In this document: positions 12,316 through 23,699 of the stretch, one piece after another
Position numbering within the stretch: position 1 is the stretch's first letter
Layout of the letters: every line of letters begins with the position of its first letter
Source: Glossina fuscipes
Taxonomy: Eukaryota; Arthropoda; Insecta; Diptera; Glossinidae
Length of the DNA: 64,000 nt
Direction: 5' to 3'
NCBI RefSeq assembly: GCF_014805625.2
Contig: NW_024003752.1
Span: 516,784-580,783, forward strand
Made by a program: the position numbers and the translations under genes
The notes under the pieces: model-generated
The model's input: only the letters and a program-made list of their open reading frames with translations
The model's database searches: none
What the model was told of the DNA's origin: nothing

Positions 12316-12550
12316 TTTCTAAGAAACCATTTCGCGTCTCCGTGAAAAGTTTGTAAAAATCAATGTCCCGATGCCTACAGTCAGGACATGACCATCTTAT
12401 GCCTTTGGAAGGACTAGCGACTGCGTTAGCAGCACGGACGAGCATGACGGCATACTTTGCATGGCTAAAGCGCTCGCAGAGCCAAGAAGAAACGAATCTA
12501 TCCGATTCCGGGCCTGTTTTTGCGCGACATGGTGTATAGAAGCACTCCAT
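12308..12550 (-). pseudogene. CR1-like ORF1, N-terminal PHD-like zinc finger
   Basis: 80 codons beginning MECFYTPCR. Metal-binding positions are visible as CERFSHAKY (a Cys-4-His arrangement; the following Cys is replaced by Tyr) and WSCPDCRHRD, followed by FYKLFTETRNGF. The spacing of Cys and His, and the W-x-CP-x-C ending, fit a PHD-type finger, known in ORF1 of CR1/L2-type elements. The copy at 54430-54660 keeps a Cys where this one has Tyr but has lost the His, so both fingers are mutated. Start chosen at the first Met before the Cys-rich region. Confidence 0.65.
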
Positions 12551-13061
12551 GTCAAGTCAACGAAAAGAAAGAAGTGAATTATTAGGACAAAGAAGAAAAA
12601 AAATTCAAACGAATCCACTACCCTAAGTTTATCTACAAATTTAAGAAATTTAATAAAACTTCTCCGTTACGTTGTCACTGTAACAAGAAAGCAAAAGAAC
12701 AAGGGAAAGCAAAACCAAACTGAAAGCACGAAAAAAAGAGAGAATATAAACCAGAAAAATTTTCTCTTAAATTTTCTCTTATATTACATGTAAGATCTAC
12801 ACTACTGAAGCAACGGTAAACAAGCCAAGAGAAAAACTATTCTTACCAAAGGCTTAAAATAAAAGAAAATAAAAAAAGAAAAAACTAAAAAAGACACGAA
12901 AAAGATTTACTATTACGATCACAAGTGCTAATCGCAAGAATCAAAATGAAAATCACAAAAATTTGATGTAATTAATGAATTTTTACACTTTACACGTTCA
13001 AACCTTTTATACTTTTACATAAACCCAGTTTTAAACGCGTATAAAACGAAAACAAAAAAAT

Positions 13062-13161
13062 NNNNNNNNNNNNNNNNNNNNNNNNNNNNNNNNNNNNNNN
13101 NNNNNNNNNNNNNNNNNNNNNNNNNNNNNNNNNNNNNNNNNNNNNNNNNNNNNNNNNNNNN
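13062..13161. other. Assembly gap (100 N)
   Basis: A run of exactly 100 N, the conventional size for a gap of unknown length. It falls in or just upstream of the 5' leader of CR1-like copy 1, so the true 5' end of that element cannot be placed. Confidence 0.99.
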
Positions 13162-14540
13162 CAAAAAAATTTTAGCAATAAAACTAAGAAAAGCGTACGA
13201 TCTCGCGCGCGTCAGTTGCCAGATTATCGTAGATCTTTTAAGTTTGTTGCGCTAACTGTTAAACAAAAGTAATAAAACATACTTGTGATGACTCGGGGAA
13301 AAAGAACGATTGGAAATTGTGTAAAGCTTTCAAGCGGTAGTGTGCAGAGCTGCAAATTGTTCAATATGTCATATAATTATAGATTCTAAAATATTTGTAA
13401 TGCCAACTACAGATAGTGAAAATTTAAAAGTGGGACAAATATATGCCTGACAAGTCTAGAATTTAAGCGTCAAATTAAAGGTACTTCATTTTTTGAAAAC
13501 GTTCGAAAACAGCTTTGAAAATAACGATAGCGAAATTCTTTATTGACTGCAATTCAATTAATTTAATTAGTTAATTAATTTAATTTGTATATGGCTTTTT
13601 TTTTATAAAGTTAAAATAAATCCAACATAGATCAAATACAGCAATCATTCTTATAAATGCCTTTTTTAATATCCATTATTCCATGTAAATGTATAAATTA
13701 AAATAATTAAGTGTTTTCTATTAATTAAATGAGTTATCGCTTTTCCGTAAACACTTAACTCGAAAATCTACTGTAAATAATACTATCTAAACCACCGTTC
13801 GTAGAAAACATTTCAGATGTGGGGAATTAGGGACTAATAGCTGCAGACCGACTGTTATGTTTAATGTTATGTTGAGGTAGTGAGACGCAAACCCAATACG
13901 TGAGTATCGCCTCGGATTTACCAGAATGTTGAGATTATGGTTGTCTTCACTGTGTTTGTAATGCCTACTTGGTTGGCATGATTCGATAAGACGTTGCGTG
14001 AAGCCGTGCCAACTTATTGAGAGGTTTCTTCCAGCAATTGGAACTGGAAAAAACGCTAAGTTAAAAAAAAAAAGGAGAGCGATCGATGTGCTTCACAAAG
14101 ACAATTTTATTGCTAGAAAATTTGATTTATAAATTACAATTCTTATAAACTAATTCAGAATTATTTGCTATAAATAAATGAATGAATTGATGCACTTGCA
14201 TTTTTGCATGTGTTTATTCCAGAAATATGAACGATCTGAAGTGTGCCATAAAAAATGCAACATAAGCAAATTAATGTAAACAACGACGACACACTTCAAG
14301 GTCTGGATTGCATAATTTTTGATATTATTGTCTATGGTCAGTTATTATAAAGCAGACCAACACAGAACCATGCGAATTCAAGTGCATGAACAAGTCAATG
14401 AATGCACATTCAACCAAACTTGAATGTGCAAGGCAAAAGTAAAATATCAAGTGAAAGCATATATTCAAATTAAGCAGTATACACTAAACAAAATATGAGT
14501 AAAATAAAATATGGATATTTAACCTAAACACCGACTTTAC
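13162..14540. other. AT-rich spacer with a small hairpin
   Basis: No gene seen. A perfect 11-bp inverted repeat, TGCACATTCAA at 14403-14413 and TTGAATGTGCA at 14420-14430, lies just before the BEL relic. The stretch may include decayed flank of the CR1-like or BEL element, but I cannot show it. Confidence 0.5.
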
Positions 14541-14570
14541 ACGCTGAAAAAACGATTAGCTATATATGAA

Positions 14571-15662
14571 ATGTTAAAATGCGAATACACCAAACTCATC
14601 AAAGAATATAAATCGTTCGGTCAGATGACAAAAGTTGATCATAATGTTGTATCCGCTTCAATTTACTTTGTTCCAGACCGTCGTGGGCGAAACGAACAAT
14701 TTGATTCTACTAAATTGAAAGAAGTGCTCGACGCATCAACAATCAAATCCTGTGTGTTGTCTCCAACCATTTCAATGCACTCAGGACTAGTAAACCATGA
14801 TAGTTCGCATTCACCACCGGTATTTAATCAACAGATCAAAATATCCGGAAACCGAATATATCCGAAAATATCCACATAGGCGCAATTCAGTCGAACCTTT
14901 AAAGCACTACAACTTAAACGCTGTGACTTTGCCATTGGTTCTAAAAGGTTATTAAAACGATTTTATTTGGACGTCTGCCTGACAGGATCGGGTAGCGTTT
15001 TAACGACCATTTATATAAAAAAGGAGTTACATAGAATCTTAAACACTGGGTGTTTTAACTTTCGGAAGTATTGCGGTAATTCTCCACAACCTTTGCAGTC
15101 AATCTTTTCAAAAGGTGGACGAGTTGACTTAGATTTCGACGGTGTCAAAACGCTAGGTATAACACGGATGCCAAATATTGATCAACTTTACCCTTTGTTA
15201 TCACGACAAAAGTTTTCAGCAATGGAAGCATAAATTGTCTTGTGGTCAGGAACTATCAGAATCTATTGGATTTATGTCAGAATCAACATCAGCGATTTAA
15301 ATAATTTTCAGTTACTTAAATTCGGTTTGCGCAGGAGAATGACGCGTTCTGTAACTGCACTCATTTGCAGACGCATCGAGGTAAAAGAAATTCCACGCTT
15401 AGAATTATGTGCCCCACCCTTGACTGCTCAACTAATGAAGTGCAAACAGAAGTTCTCAATTGCGGCGACAAGCATACCTTTTATTGGAGTGATTTACAAA
15501 TCTTGTTATCTTGGACATTATGCCAATCTATTTCGTTCTAAGCATTCGTGGCCAACAATGTTGCGCAAATACGAGAACTCTTCACAATCTCAATGTCTGC
15601 ATATATGTTCGAACGATGATATTGCCAAAAGCCAGCAAGATAACTACAGTTTCGAAATTTGA
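14571..15662 (+). pseudogene. BEL/Pao LTR retrotransposon pol relic (RT to RNase H)
   Basis: Three broken frames give consecutive pieces of BEL/Pao pol. At 14571-14879 is the N-terminal part of RT (LIKEYKSFGQM, then SASIYFVPDRR, then FDSTKLKEVLDAS). At 14960-15232 is the palm and after: FYLDVCLTGSGSV is where the family has Y-V-D-D-x-L-T-G, followed by HRILNTGCFNFRKY and DGVKTLGITRMP. At 15300-15660 is the RNase H part, with EIPRLELCAPPLTAQLM and a W-S-D-x-Q-I-x-L-S-W motif near 15490. The second catalytic Asp of the RT has become Val, and a deletion has removed much of the fingers and palm. No LTR is visible on either side. Confidence 0.8.
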
Positions 15663-15664
15663 GA

Positions 15665-17350
15665 AGGTGTTAAAGTTGCGTCTTCTTTTCTTTCTTTTTT
15701 CTTTAACATATTCCGTTTTGTTTATTACACTACGCAACTTTTTGCTATCAGTACCTTGTACAAGTCTCAATTGCCAGGGGATTCATTACAATTCACTCTA
15801 ATTTTTCATGTAATTTATTGTTTTTATTGGTGAATATAATGGTTACGTTCAATTGTTGAAATAAATAATGTTGGCGTTGAATATGATTGCCATATTCGGC
15901 ACTATTATAGTTTTCCCCACGCAGTTATCCAGAAATTCTTTCAAACTTTTAAATTGATTTTCAGGTTCTTTCCTACGTTTCATATCTTTAAAGCACGAGC
16001 AATTTTTATCTCGATAAGAAAATACTTCTCTTCTTCTCTTACACCGGAACTTGGCATACCGTCCCGGTATGTTTTATGTTTTTCTTTTTTCTCACGTATT
16101 TTACGTTCTTTTATCCGCTCATTTGCAATTAATTCTGAAATTCGCACTTACGTTATGCATTGGTTGAATTGTTGCTATCTCTTTTCATTTAGTTTTTGAG
16201 TACTCTTTGCTTCCTTTGAAGTGATTATTACATTTACTTAGCTTAAAATGTGTAATGCGCGCATACATTTGTGTTGGACTGCGTTAGCCATTGATCACAA
16301 TCAACGGGCAATAAGTAGTGAGATAGCGGAATATCGCTTATGTTCTCTTTTTTAGAATTCCTTTCTTTGGCTAAAAATTTCTTCCCGCTAAAGAAAAAGA
16401 AAAAAATTATAGAAGGAAAAAGGAATAAGTGTGCCTGTATATTATCAAGCACGACATTCTTTTTGTGCGTTGGTCTTACAGACATAGGAGATATAAATGC
16501 AATAAAACCAACAATGGCGTGAGAGTAAAAGGTGCAAAAGAAAAAAGGTAGAATTAACTGGTTTGAACGAGGATGATTAGCTAGTTAGTTTATAAAATAT
16601 AATGAAAATGCTTCAAACCGTAACACAAAAGAACTGGAAATAAAAACTTCTAGAACAAATAGAAATAAAAAAAGGAACATAAAAGAGACATTCAAAAAGG
16701 CACAAGAAATATGTTGTTTTAAAATTAAACAAAGGATAACTAAAAATTTGATAAAATACTTAAAAATTCAATGAAAATACCATGGAATAACGTTGAAATT
16801 AATACTTAAAGTAAAAAAACGTTAAAAAATTTTAAATAATGATAAATTACAAAAAAAAAGTTTTAAAATATAATAAATTAAACCTTAAAAATGTTGTAAA
16901 TTAAACAAAGATATAGATCATAAATTAATTGAAAGGAATTCAAAAGCGTATTAAATTAATGCAAGACAATGATGAATTTATTGTGGAACAAAAAGTGACT
17001 CTTAAAGGGTATGAAAACGTATATTGCATATTGCTTGTTAAAATATGAGACTACATTTTAAATACATATATTAAAAAAAAGAAAAAAAATCATTCCCAAC
17101 ATATTTTGTACGATTGCTGAAAATAGAACTTACGAAGCCTAGCCGGTGAAAGCAATGCAAAAGTGGAATAGCAGATAGATTTATTATTTCAGGTATTTAT
17201 GTATTCTAGTGTTGATATAATGAATTTAACCGGATAAATCTGTTGCTTTGGGATAGGTACGAATTGAAAAGTGCGTATGCTATTACGATTCGACGAACGA
17301 TTTAATGTTGATTGTTGACTGACTAACAGCTAGTATATAGAGATATAAAG
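15665..17350. other. AT-rich stretch without recognisable gene
   Basis: Low-complexity A-rich sequence, especially 16560-17100. No element motifs or convincing frames. Confidence 0.55.
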
Positions 17351-17354
17351 TCAT

Positions 17355-17368
17355 TAAATATGACTGTA
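17355..17368. repeat. SINE target-site duplication, left copy
   Basis: TAAATATGACTGTA, identical to 17555-17568 on the other side of the SINE. It marks the exact 5' boundary of the insertion. Confidence 0.85.
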
Positions 17369-17519
17369 TCCGCCTGAGTGGCCAAAGGTGAGGAATCTCG
17401 ACTACCAACTCATTGGTCGTGGGTTCGAATCTCAAGTGCGGTATGGTATTTAATAAAGGCGATAGCCTTAGATGCTCGTGCTTTAAGAGTTTAGTCTTAG
17501 AATTTATTTCTCTGGTGAG

Positions 17520-17550
<31 letters not shown>

Positions 17551-17554
17551 GTAA
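17369..17554 (+). mobile_element. tRNA-derived SINE with 14-bp target-site duplication
   Basis: The first 73 bases (17369-17441) form a degenerate tRNA head. An A-box-like GCCTGAGTGGCCAAAGG resembles the D arm of Ser/Leu tRNAs, a near-consensus B box GGGTTCGAATC lies at 17421-17431, CCGC/GCGG ends pair, and ACCAA/TTGGT could be a variable-arm stem. A tRNA-unrelated body of about 80 bases follows, then a (TAA)n tail at 17521-17550. The insertion is flanked by identical TAAATATGACTGTA at 17355-17368 and 17555-17568, which proves retroposition. Such elements are transcribed by RNA polymerase III and depend on a LINE for mobility; the TAA tail points to an I-clade partner. No second copy seen in this window. 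Confidence 0.85.
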
Positions 17555-17568
17555 TAAATATGACTGTA
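17555..17568. repeat. SINE target-site duplication, right copy
   Basis: Identical to 17355-17368. It follows the (TAA)n tail directly and marks the 3' boundary. Confidence 0.85.
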
Positions 17569-17569
17569 C

Positions 17570-20550
17570 TTTAAATAGAATAGAATAATTTTTTTTATTA
17601 TTTTTATTTTGTGGTAATAGACAACGAACTAGCCAGGGAAACTCCTGCTTAAACCATTACACAAAAATGACGCCTAACGTGAGGCAAAAAACGAAGAATT
17701 TTTTTTTGAACTATATAAAATGCTTCAATCATTCCATTTACATTGTAAAGAATGTAAAAAGTTGGTGTGTACAAATATGTATTTATGGAAATATTTATAT
17801 ATTCCCTCTGCATCTTTCCCAAGTGTGACCAAGCGTTGTTGGTGTAATGTTGTTGTAGAATATTTCCCTACGCTGCTCGGCTGCAGTCCGCCAAGTCAAT
17901 TTGCTTCCTTTGGTGCCAATACAAGATCGGCTAGAAGCAGTCCCTATCAAAATAATATTAGGCGGATGGAAAGCCTTTGTTTAGGCGCGAATAAAACGCT
18001 TTCAGTGAATTGTCTTGTAACAATTAGCTCTATTTAAATTTTACCTGGCTTTTTATACTAAAATTATTAAAATAAATTATGCTGGCGTAAACATAAAACT
18101 TTGATTGATTATTTTAATTGGGGCGCCTAGCATCGTCTTGCATGACGAAATGCAATAGTCAACCAGTTGAAGTGTGACATAATTTTCGTTTTTCCTCTTG
18201 CAAAAGAATTATGCTGAATTTGGATAATTCTGTCACACTTTTAAAGTGGATGCATAACAACGATATGCGATCACACTACAATATTTTTACATATTTTTGA
18301 CGTAAAAATGGCGACTAATGCAAAACAACGACTATGCAAAAAAAAATTCTTCGAATGATTTACTGTATCTTCCAATTTTACGTTACTATAATACGTAGGT
18401 TTCCCATTATATGAGTCGGTCGGCCTACAATAAAATGGTTAAACCAAAAAAGGAAGATTTGCTTGAAATTCTACTATTGTATTTTTTTTTTATATTTCGA
18501 CACCAGTTACCCAAATTGGACATATCCAACATAGTACGTTGATCGTTTAACGTAAAATGGCACACAATAAAGGCTAAAAAGAGCACAGTATTGTGATGTA
18601 ATAGAAACTTCAAACAATCTGAAGTGTTCAATATTATTTCCGCCTGTGCTCAGCATCGCTAAGCGAAGTAAGAACTTCGTTTCTGCCAGGCATGTATGCA
18701 GTGATATTATCATAACCCACCTTTAATAAATAATACAAAATGTCCTTTATAGGCAGAAATAATACTTTGATGGCTCTGCTTCTCAATTGTTTGTTAGTAT
18801 TGTTCGCCTTTTTAAATACTCTCTTTTATCAATGCAACACAGTGGTTTCTGACGTTGTGTATGGATATAAAATCTTAATATTTATGATTCCTTGTACGTC
18901 ACATATTCAGACTTATTTTTAACCGTCCATTTAGATCGCTAATGCAATAAGTAGCAACTATTGTAAAATTAACTGTGGGAGATTTATTTAGAATATTCGT
19001 ACCTACGTTTAGAACACTCATTTCCAATATTATCTTATATATATATATAAAATAATAAAAAGAAGTTCAAATGATTTTTGTACAATTTGTAACAAAAATA
19101 ATTTCGGAACTTATGAACGAATATACTAAGCCGTATATTGTTATGTTGGCAAATGTTCAGTGTTAGACAGAGAAAGTATATTAAACATACTACCTTATAC
19201 ACATACTCCTGCCTTGCTGAACGAAACCAGATTAAAAGTTGATGTACATATTTGTTAAACATATTTATATTTTCTTTGCTCAGTTATAAATATAACATCA
19301 AAGTCACTCCGCAAACGCTCACACTACAAAACTATATCAATAATCAAAATAAGTTTTCTAACTATTTTGGAAAATGCATGTTTGGAACAAAACTTGAAAA
19401 TTTAATATTCCTATTAACTATCCGAAACGTAGCAGTTCTTGTCGGTAATCTTATTGCGTAAGCATATTTTGTGTGTTATTAACTGCATTTTAAATTGTTT
19501 AGTTATATATGTTGAAATCTCAATATATTTTATAAATTAATTCAATTTTGCTCATTAAATTATGTTTTATATGTGTTCTATTATATGTTCAATTTCAACG
19601 CATTTCATAATTCTAATTGTATTTTATTCAAATTAATATGCTTATGTTTGGCTTTACCTATGCGTGTATGTTTGCATTTTCCTTTCCTTGCTTAATGTGC
19701 AAGGTACTGAATTTACTCCGTAACTTCTTTTACTTGTAAAATTCGTTTCGAGACATTTGAAGTGTGTGGTTGTTTTTCTAGTTTCGCTTCAAATGTCTGG
19801 AATTGCACTTTATTTAATTCTGCAGTTATATTGGCGTTTGAAAGCAATAGATTTATTCTTCCATGGTGAGTATCAATCAAAGAACTCAAAATACATATGT
19901 TTTTTTTTTGTAATATGATCGCAAGGAAGCAAAGCGGAGTCATTCCTGCGTTGAATAGGTCAGCTAACTTGATTTGGTAGAACTCATTGTGCGATATTTT
20001 TCCATCTGTATTGGTCGCATTTATTTATGATTGTGGATGATAAACGTTGAATTTGGTGGACGTAAAACTTTGCTTTAGCAGATTTATAATAGAGTTGATA
20101 ATTGATGTCTGATGTCTTAAAAGCGTTAGCGTAAATGAATCACTTTCTTATAGACTTTTTTGTAGGAGTCTGTTGTCTAGGTTCAAATCTGCTTGATGTA
20201 AAATATTCCATCAAATTAAAACATGTTATATATGTAGCTCCAATATTTTGCAAACTTTCCCCAAGGGATCGGTTCGATTAATTAGTAAGGCAGTATCGAA
20301 CCAATATATTGACAATTTGTAGTAGATTTATAAGCTCCATTGGCTGTTAGAAATGGATGCTGATCAGACTTCTTCAATATAGATATCTAAATTTGAGCAA
20401 AATTTTTGATTTTGCCTAGGTTTCTTAAGACGAGTGGAAGTATCAGCAGCGTTGTCAGAAGTGTGAATGCTAAACTACTTTCTGGCAATTTCATTCTCTT
20501 GAGTGCAGGTGCAACACCTTTCTTTGAATGGGCTTGTGTTTCACTTCAAT
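17570..20550. other. AT-rich stretch; possible decayed 3' part of a BEL element
   Basis: No supportable gene. The end nearest 20550 adjoins the integrase end of the minus-strand BEL relic, so 3' UTR or LTR of that element may be hidden here, but I could not find a matching repeat. The minus-strand frame at 19713-19943 shows no motif I trust. Confidence 0.45.
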
Positions 20551-20559
20551 TTTATTTCG

Positions 20560-21600
20560 AGCTATCAACAATGGAAATTAATGCAAGACGATATAGTGGA
20601 CGTTTGAGAACTCCAGATGCTGTTTTCACATCAATAACTCGGACTGATCCGTCATGTCCTACATAAACATTTTCATAATAGCCATTTCATAGTAGGAGTC
20701 TTACCTTCTTTGATGACAATCATACCTCCTGTTTTGATGTTTGGAGATGACTCCTTCTATATTTTTCGTTGTTGTAAATCATGTAGATATTCGGCAGAAC
20801 ATCGTTCCTAGAATTCGTACTGACGCTGAGACACGAGTACCCATCTTGATAGAAGTGATAATTTTTATCAGCTCGCTGCACTGTTCACATGGACTGTGGG
20901 TGCTTCACCAATTAGTAAATATCCTGGAGTTAATGAGGACATATCGGAAGTGGAATTGTATTCCATTTGAACGGCATGCTGAAGTTACTGTTTCTTTTCC
21001 CATCTCGAAAAAGATTGATCTAGTTCATTCTGCCAATTTAGATGCTAACAAAGTTTGTTGCATTGTCTTTGTATATATTTTGACAACGTCCTATTATGCT
21101 GATGAAGCGTTTCAATGCACTTATAAAGTCTTATGTATCCTCAAATCTTGTAATGGATCCATAACGAACCAAAGTAGTCAACACCTCCAGTTATGCACGT
21201 AGAATTTTTGTTGAGGGAAGATTTCCCATTACCTGTTGACATAATTAGGGGAGTTTTGTTGCATTGTATACAACTCTGTTCTGTTGCTCTCGCAGTAATT
21301 TTTCCTTTTATTAGCCAGAATCTTCCTAATTCCTAATAGCGCTTGTGGACTGCAGTCTTTGTTTTCATTATGCATCAACTTGAATAAAATTTTACTATCA
21401 CGTCTCTGTAGGGAAGAAGCATCGGGTGTCTTGCGTCATTGGGTAGACTTAAATTTTCTAATCATGCCCCGACCCGAATGATATCCTTTTCAAGGAAAGG
21501 AGATAAGCAACCAATCAAACTTTGCCAATTCCTTAACGGTTTTGAAGCTTGCTTATTTCATCTTTAACATAATAATTTTGAATTCCATGCTTTATCACTG
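20560..21600 (-). pseudogene. BEL integrase relic with C-terminal tail
   Basis: Minus-strand pieces include LTPGYLLIGEAPTVH (about 20910-20955), AEYLHDLQQRK followed by SSPNIKTGGMIVIKEGKTPT (20680-20790), and GHDGSVRVIDVKTASGVLKR with RPLYRLA (20575-20670). This is the canonical BEL integrase C-terminal order (LTP-G-H-FLIG, a W-rich Y-L-x-x-LQ helix, D-x-x-PP-x-W-x-L-G-R, then the G-x-DG-x-VRV-x-V-x-T-x-x-G-x-x-x-RP block). The D,D,E catalytic core is not recognisable. Confidence 0.8.
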
Positions 21601-21639
21601 TGAGGCCTGCTTCGAGCCCTTCAGTAGTCATCAAATCGG

Positions 21640-22047
21640 GCCTTGAAGAATTCTTGTCAAATTATAATCGAGTGAACCAGAGAACGTATGAAATTATTGT
21701 TGCAATTTGCTGAATGAGCCCTTGCGATTGATATTATACACAAACTCATAATTATTTGCAGTTGATAACGTCGCAGTTGCGTTTTTCTTCCTCTCAAGGT
21801 AGCAATCGGGCTTCTATAATTAGAATAGTGGTCCCAAAAATCATAATTCACATTCTTCCAATTCTATTGCCAATAAAAGTCTGCAATGATGAGGACCGAA
21901 AGTTTATCCATAACAGAACAGAATCGTTTCATAATTGAATGAATAAATCGTTGATTTGCATATCCTTGCGCAGTCTATATGCTAATTGTGCATCCAAAGG
22001 TGCTGCGCAGAGTTCTAACCTTGGTAGTGTCTATTTCTTGAGTGGCG
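21640..22047 (-). pseudogene. BEL RNase H relic
   Basis: Minus-strand frames with stops give KSRVAPLKK then LPRLELCAAPLDAQLAYRL at 21950-22045, the K-S-R-V-A-P-[LI]-K...PRLELC-A signature of BEL RNase H. Below 21700 comes GLEAGLTVIKHGIQNYY, which fits the link from RNase H to the integrase zinc-binding domain. RNase H removes the RNA strand during reverse transcription. Confidence 0.7.
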
Positions 22048-22329
22048 CTACTCGAGATTTAGCGGGCCGCTTCTAATTTGTGACGTAAATGATTTTTCGG
22101 AAGCATGAGCAAAAATATGTACTTGAATTGATGATGGAAAATTGTCTTTGAACATATGTAGCTCGCGGAAGTTTGACCACATAGTGTTCAAATCTTCTGG
22201 AAGATCTTCAGCCCAGGATAATTTAAGCTGTCGTAAATGACTGATAAGGAATTTTTCTCTGACTACAACAGGAGCCAAAAGTCTCCGAGAATATACAGTT
22301 CGCTTTGTGACATGCCTTATTGGTACCAT
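22048..22329 (-). pseudogene. BEL RT connection region
   Basis: 93 codons: TKRTVYSRRLLAPVVVREK matches the stretch after the RT palm (TKR-x-x-LS...DPLG-L-x-P-x-x-I-x-x-K) with the middle deleted. It is followed by LKLSWAEDLPEDLNTMWSN, equal to the family W-D-x-x-LP-x-x-L-x-x-W-x-x-F segment. The block bridges RT and RNase H. Confidence 0.8.
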
Positions 22330-22684
22330 CTCTAACTTAATGCAAAGGTGGTCAACTTCCGGTAGCTATATAAGTCCCAGGGTATTAATACATTCTTTTT
22401 TGAAATCAAGACTGACTTCATGGCCATCTTGAGGAATGTCTGGGAGCAATCGAGAATGATTTGCGCTTCACTTTCAGCAATTACATCTACGCTTTGATAA
22501 AAACCGTATTACTGTTGTTATGATTCAATTGCTATAGCCATATTATTTGATCCTTCTATCTTTAAACATTTGAGCGCCTAATAGATCATCAATTTCCCTT
22601 TTTAGAATTTTTTACAATTTGTTTTGGTAGCAAAACTTGGCGCAGTGCGAGTTTCGTATGTAATTGTATTGTGTTGATCGTACT

Positions 22685-22918
22685 TCACGGGAGATTAAGC
22701 AGTCGTTCTCCGTAAAATCGTCTGATATATTCTGCCGCCTGAATGCAACTGAATTTATCGGTACATCTTGTCAATACGTGTGGTTTTGACATATCTAGGT
22801 AAAGCGAAGTGGACAAATTTCTAAAATATTTGACTTTGGACTGTTGAACAGATATACATTTGGATGGTGCATCAAAGGCTACACGCAATTTTGTTGTTGT
22901 GCTATCTGGTAGTAACAC
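22685..22918 (-). pseudogene. BEL RT fingers region
   Basis: 77 codons starting LLPDSTTTKLRVAFDAPSK, the family T-T-KLRVVFD-A-S block at the start of the RT fingers. The rest, ending in GERLLNLP, is out of the expected order and marks a deletion of the palm. Catalytic Asp residues are therefore absent from this relic. Confidence 0.7.
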
Positions 22919-22972
22919 AATGATGTGAGATGAAATGATTGGGACTTACGACAGAGTTAATGCTGATTTGTG

Positions 22973-23170
22973 TCATGTGACCAATGTCCAATGTGACCAA
23001 TACTCTTGCAAAAAATTACCATATTGTGTTCTGCGAGCAGCACTCTTGAGTAACCGACGTTCAAGTCCAAGAAACCTCCGATGAGCTATATCGTTTGATT
23101 CGCCTAATGCGTGAGGATTTGCACAAAACGGAAAATCAACCATGAAGCGGCTACAATGAGTTTTCTGCAC
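22973..23170 (-). pseudogene. BEL RT N-terminal region
   Basis: 65 codons: RFMVDFPFCANPHALGES, then IAHRRFLGLERRLLKSA, then QYGNFLQEYWSHWTLVT. These correspond to the well-conserved BEL/Pao block that precedes RT (a [YF]-x-V-x-LPF segment, LG-S, A-x-RRF-x-x-LE-x-R, then Y-x-x-F-x-x-EY-x-x-LGH). The end matches the start of the BEL relic at 14571, so the two relics overlap here. Confidence 0.8.
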
Positions 23171-23205
23171 ATTTTATATAAAATGTATTTCACATTGCTG
23201 TTCGA

Positions 23206-23427
23206 TTAGTCACAAGAATCACCACCATTAATTTTCCGAAGAGTTGAAAAATTATCTGATAAAACTATGCTCAAATTTTGTATGAAATTGAGGCAATATT
23301 TTGCACCCAAGAGAATTTCTGTCTTGCTAAGTTGAAAGAGGTGTGGAATTTTCCATGCTGAGACGTCGACCTGTTGATTTGTTGGAACGGGATGTGGAAT
23401 CGTTATCTTTTGACGTTGCATGTTCAC
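23206..23427 (-). pseudogene. BEL region between protease and RT
   Basis: 73 codons including IPHPVPTNQQVDVSAWKIPHL and TEILLGAKYCLNFI. The second part matches the position of the I-x-x-LIGA-x-x-F motif found between the protease and the RT in BEL/Pao polyproteins. The active-site D-[ST]-G of the protease is not in this frame. Its place in the collinear order supports the call more than the motif alone. Confidence 0.55.
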
Positions 23428-23699
23428 ACTCTTCAGTCCATTTCCTATACCATCGATACATTATGATACTTCCGATATTGATATAGACAATATTTTGATT
23501 AAGCGTTCGGATACAAGGTTTACTTGCGAACCGAGATCCAAATTCTGCATAATTCCCGTTGGCTGCTATTATTCTTACTCTACCCTAATAAGACGTAATT
23601 CTTACGAGGCACTGATAAATTTGTTGCTGATGTCACAATTATGTTAGATGTCTACTTTTGTTAAATTTGAGGCTTAAGCAATGAATTTGCTTGAGGATT

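Larger units (their letters stand above)
8717..13060 (-). mobile_element. CR1-like non-LTR retrotransposon, copy 1
   Basis: The most complete copy of the family that dominates this window. Reading from high to low coordinates it has a 5' leader (about 13060-12560), an ORF1 with a PHD-like finger, an apurinic-type endonuclease, a reverse transcriptase with its core deleted, and a 3' UTR. The tail is a run of AATA-type repeats (8717-8750), as in CR1-type elements, rather than plain poly(A). The 3' UTR (8780-8990) matches that of copy 2 at 38340-38580, and part of the 5' leader (12600-12760) matches 35830-35990. It carries several frameshifts and is not functional. CR1 is my best clade call from the PHD-like ORF1, the NLPQVTW endonuclease motif and the tail; a related Jockey-group clade is the alternative. 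Confidence 0.8.

Noticed and set aside
17369..17441. Functional tRNA-Ser or tRNA-Leu gene
   Set aside because: Acceptor and T stems are mismatched, and the element has a SINE body, a (TAA)n tail and target duplications, so it is a retroposed derivative.
19713..19943. Minus-strand frame possibly similar to an env-like protein after a BEL pol
   Set aside because: Only a vague helical pattern; no fusion-protein or transmembrane signature that I can defend.
20406..21202. Plus-strand frames of 86 and 153 codons
   Set aside because: They are antisense shadows of the BEL integrase read on the minus strand.
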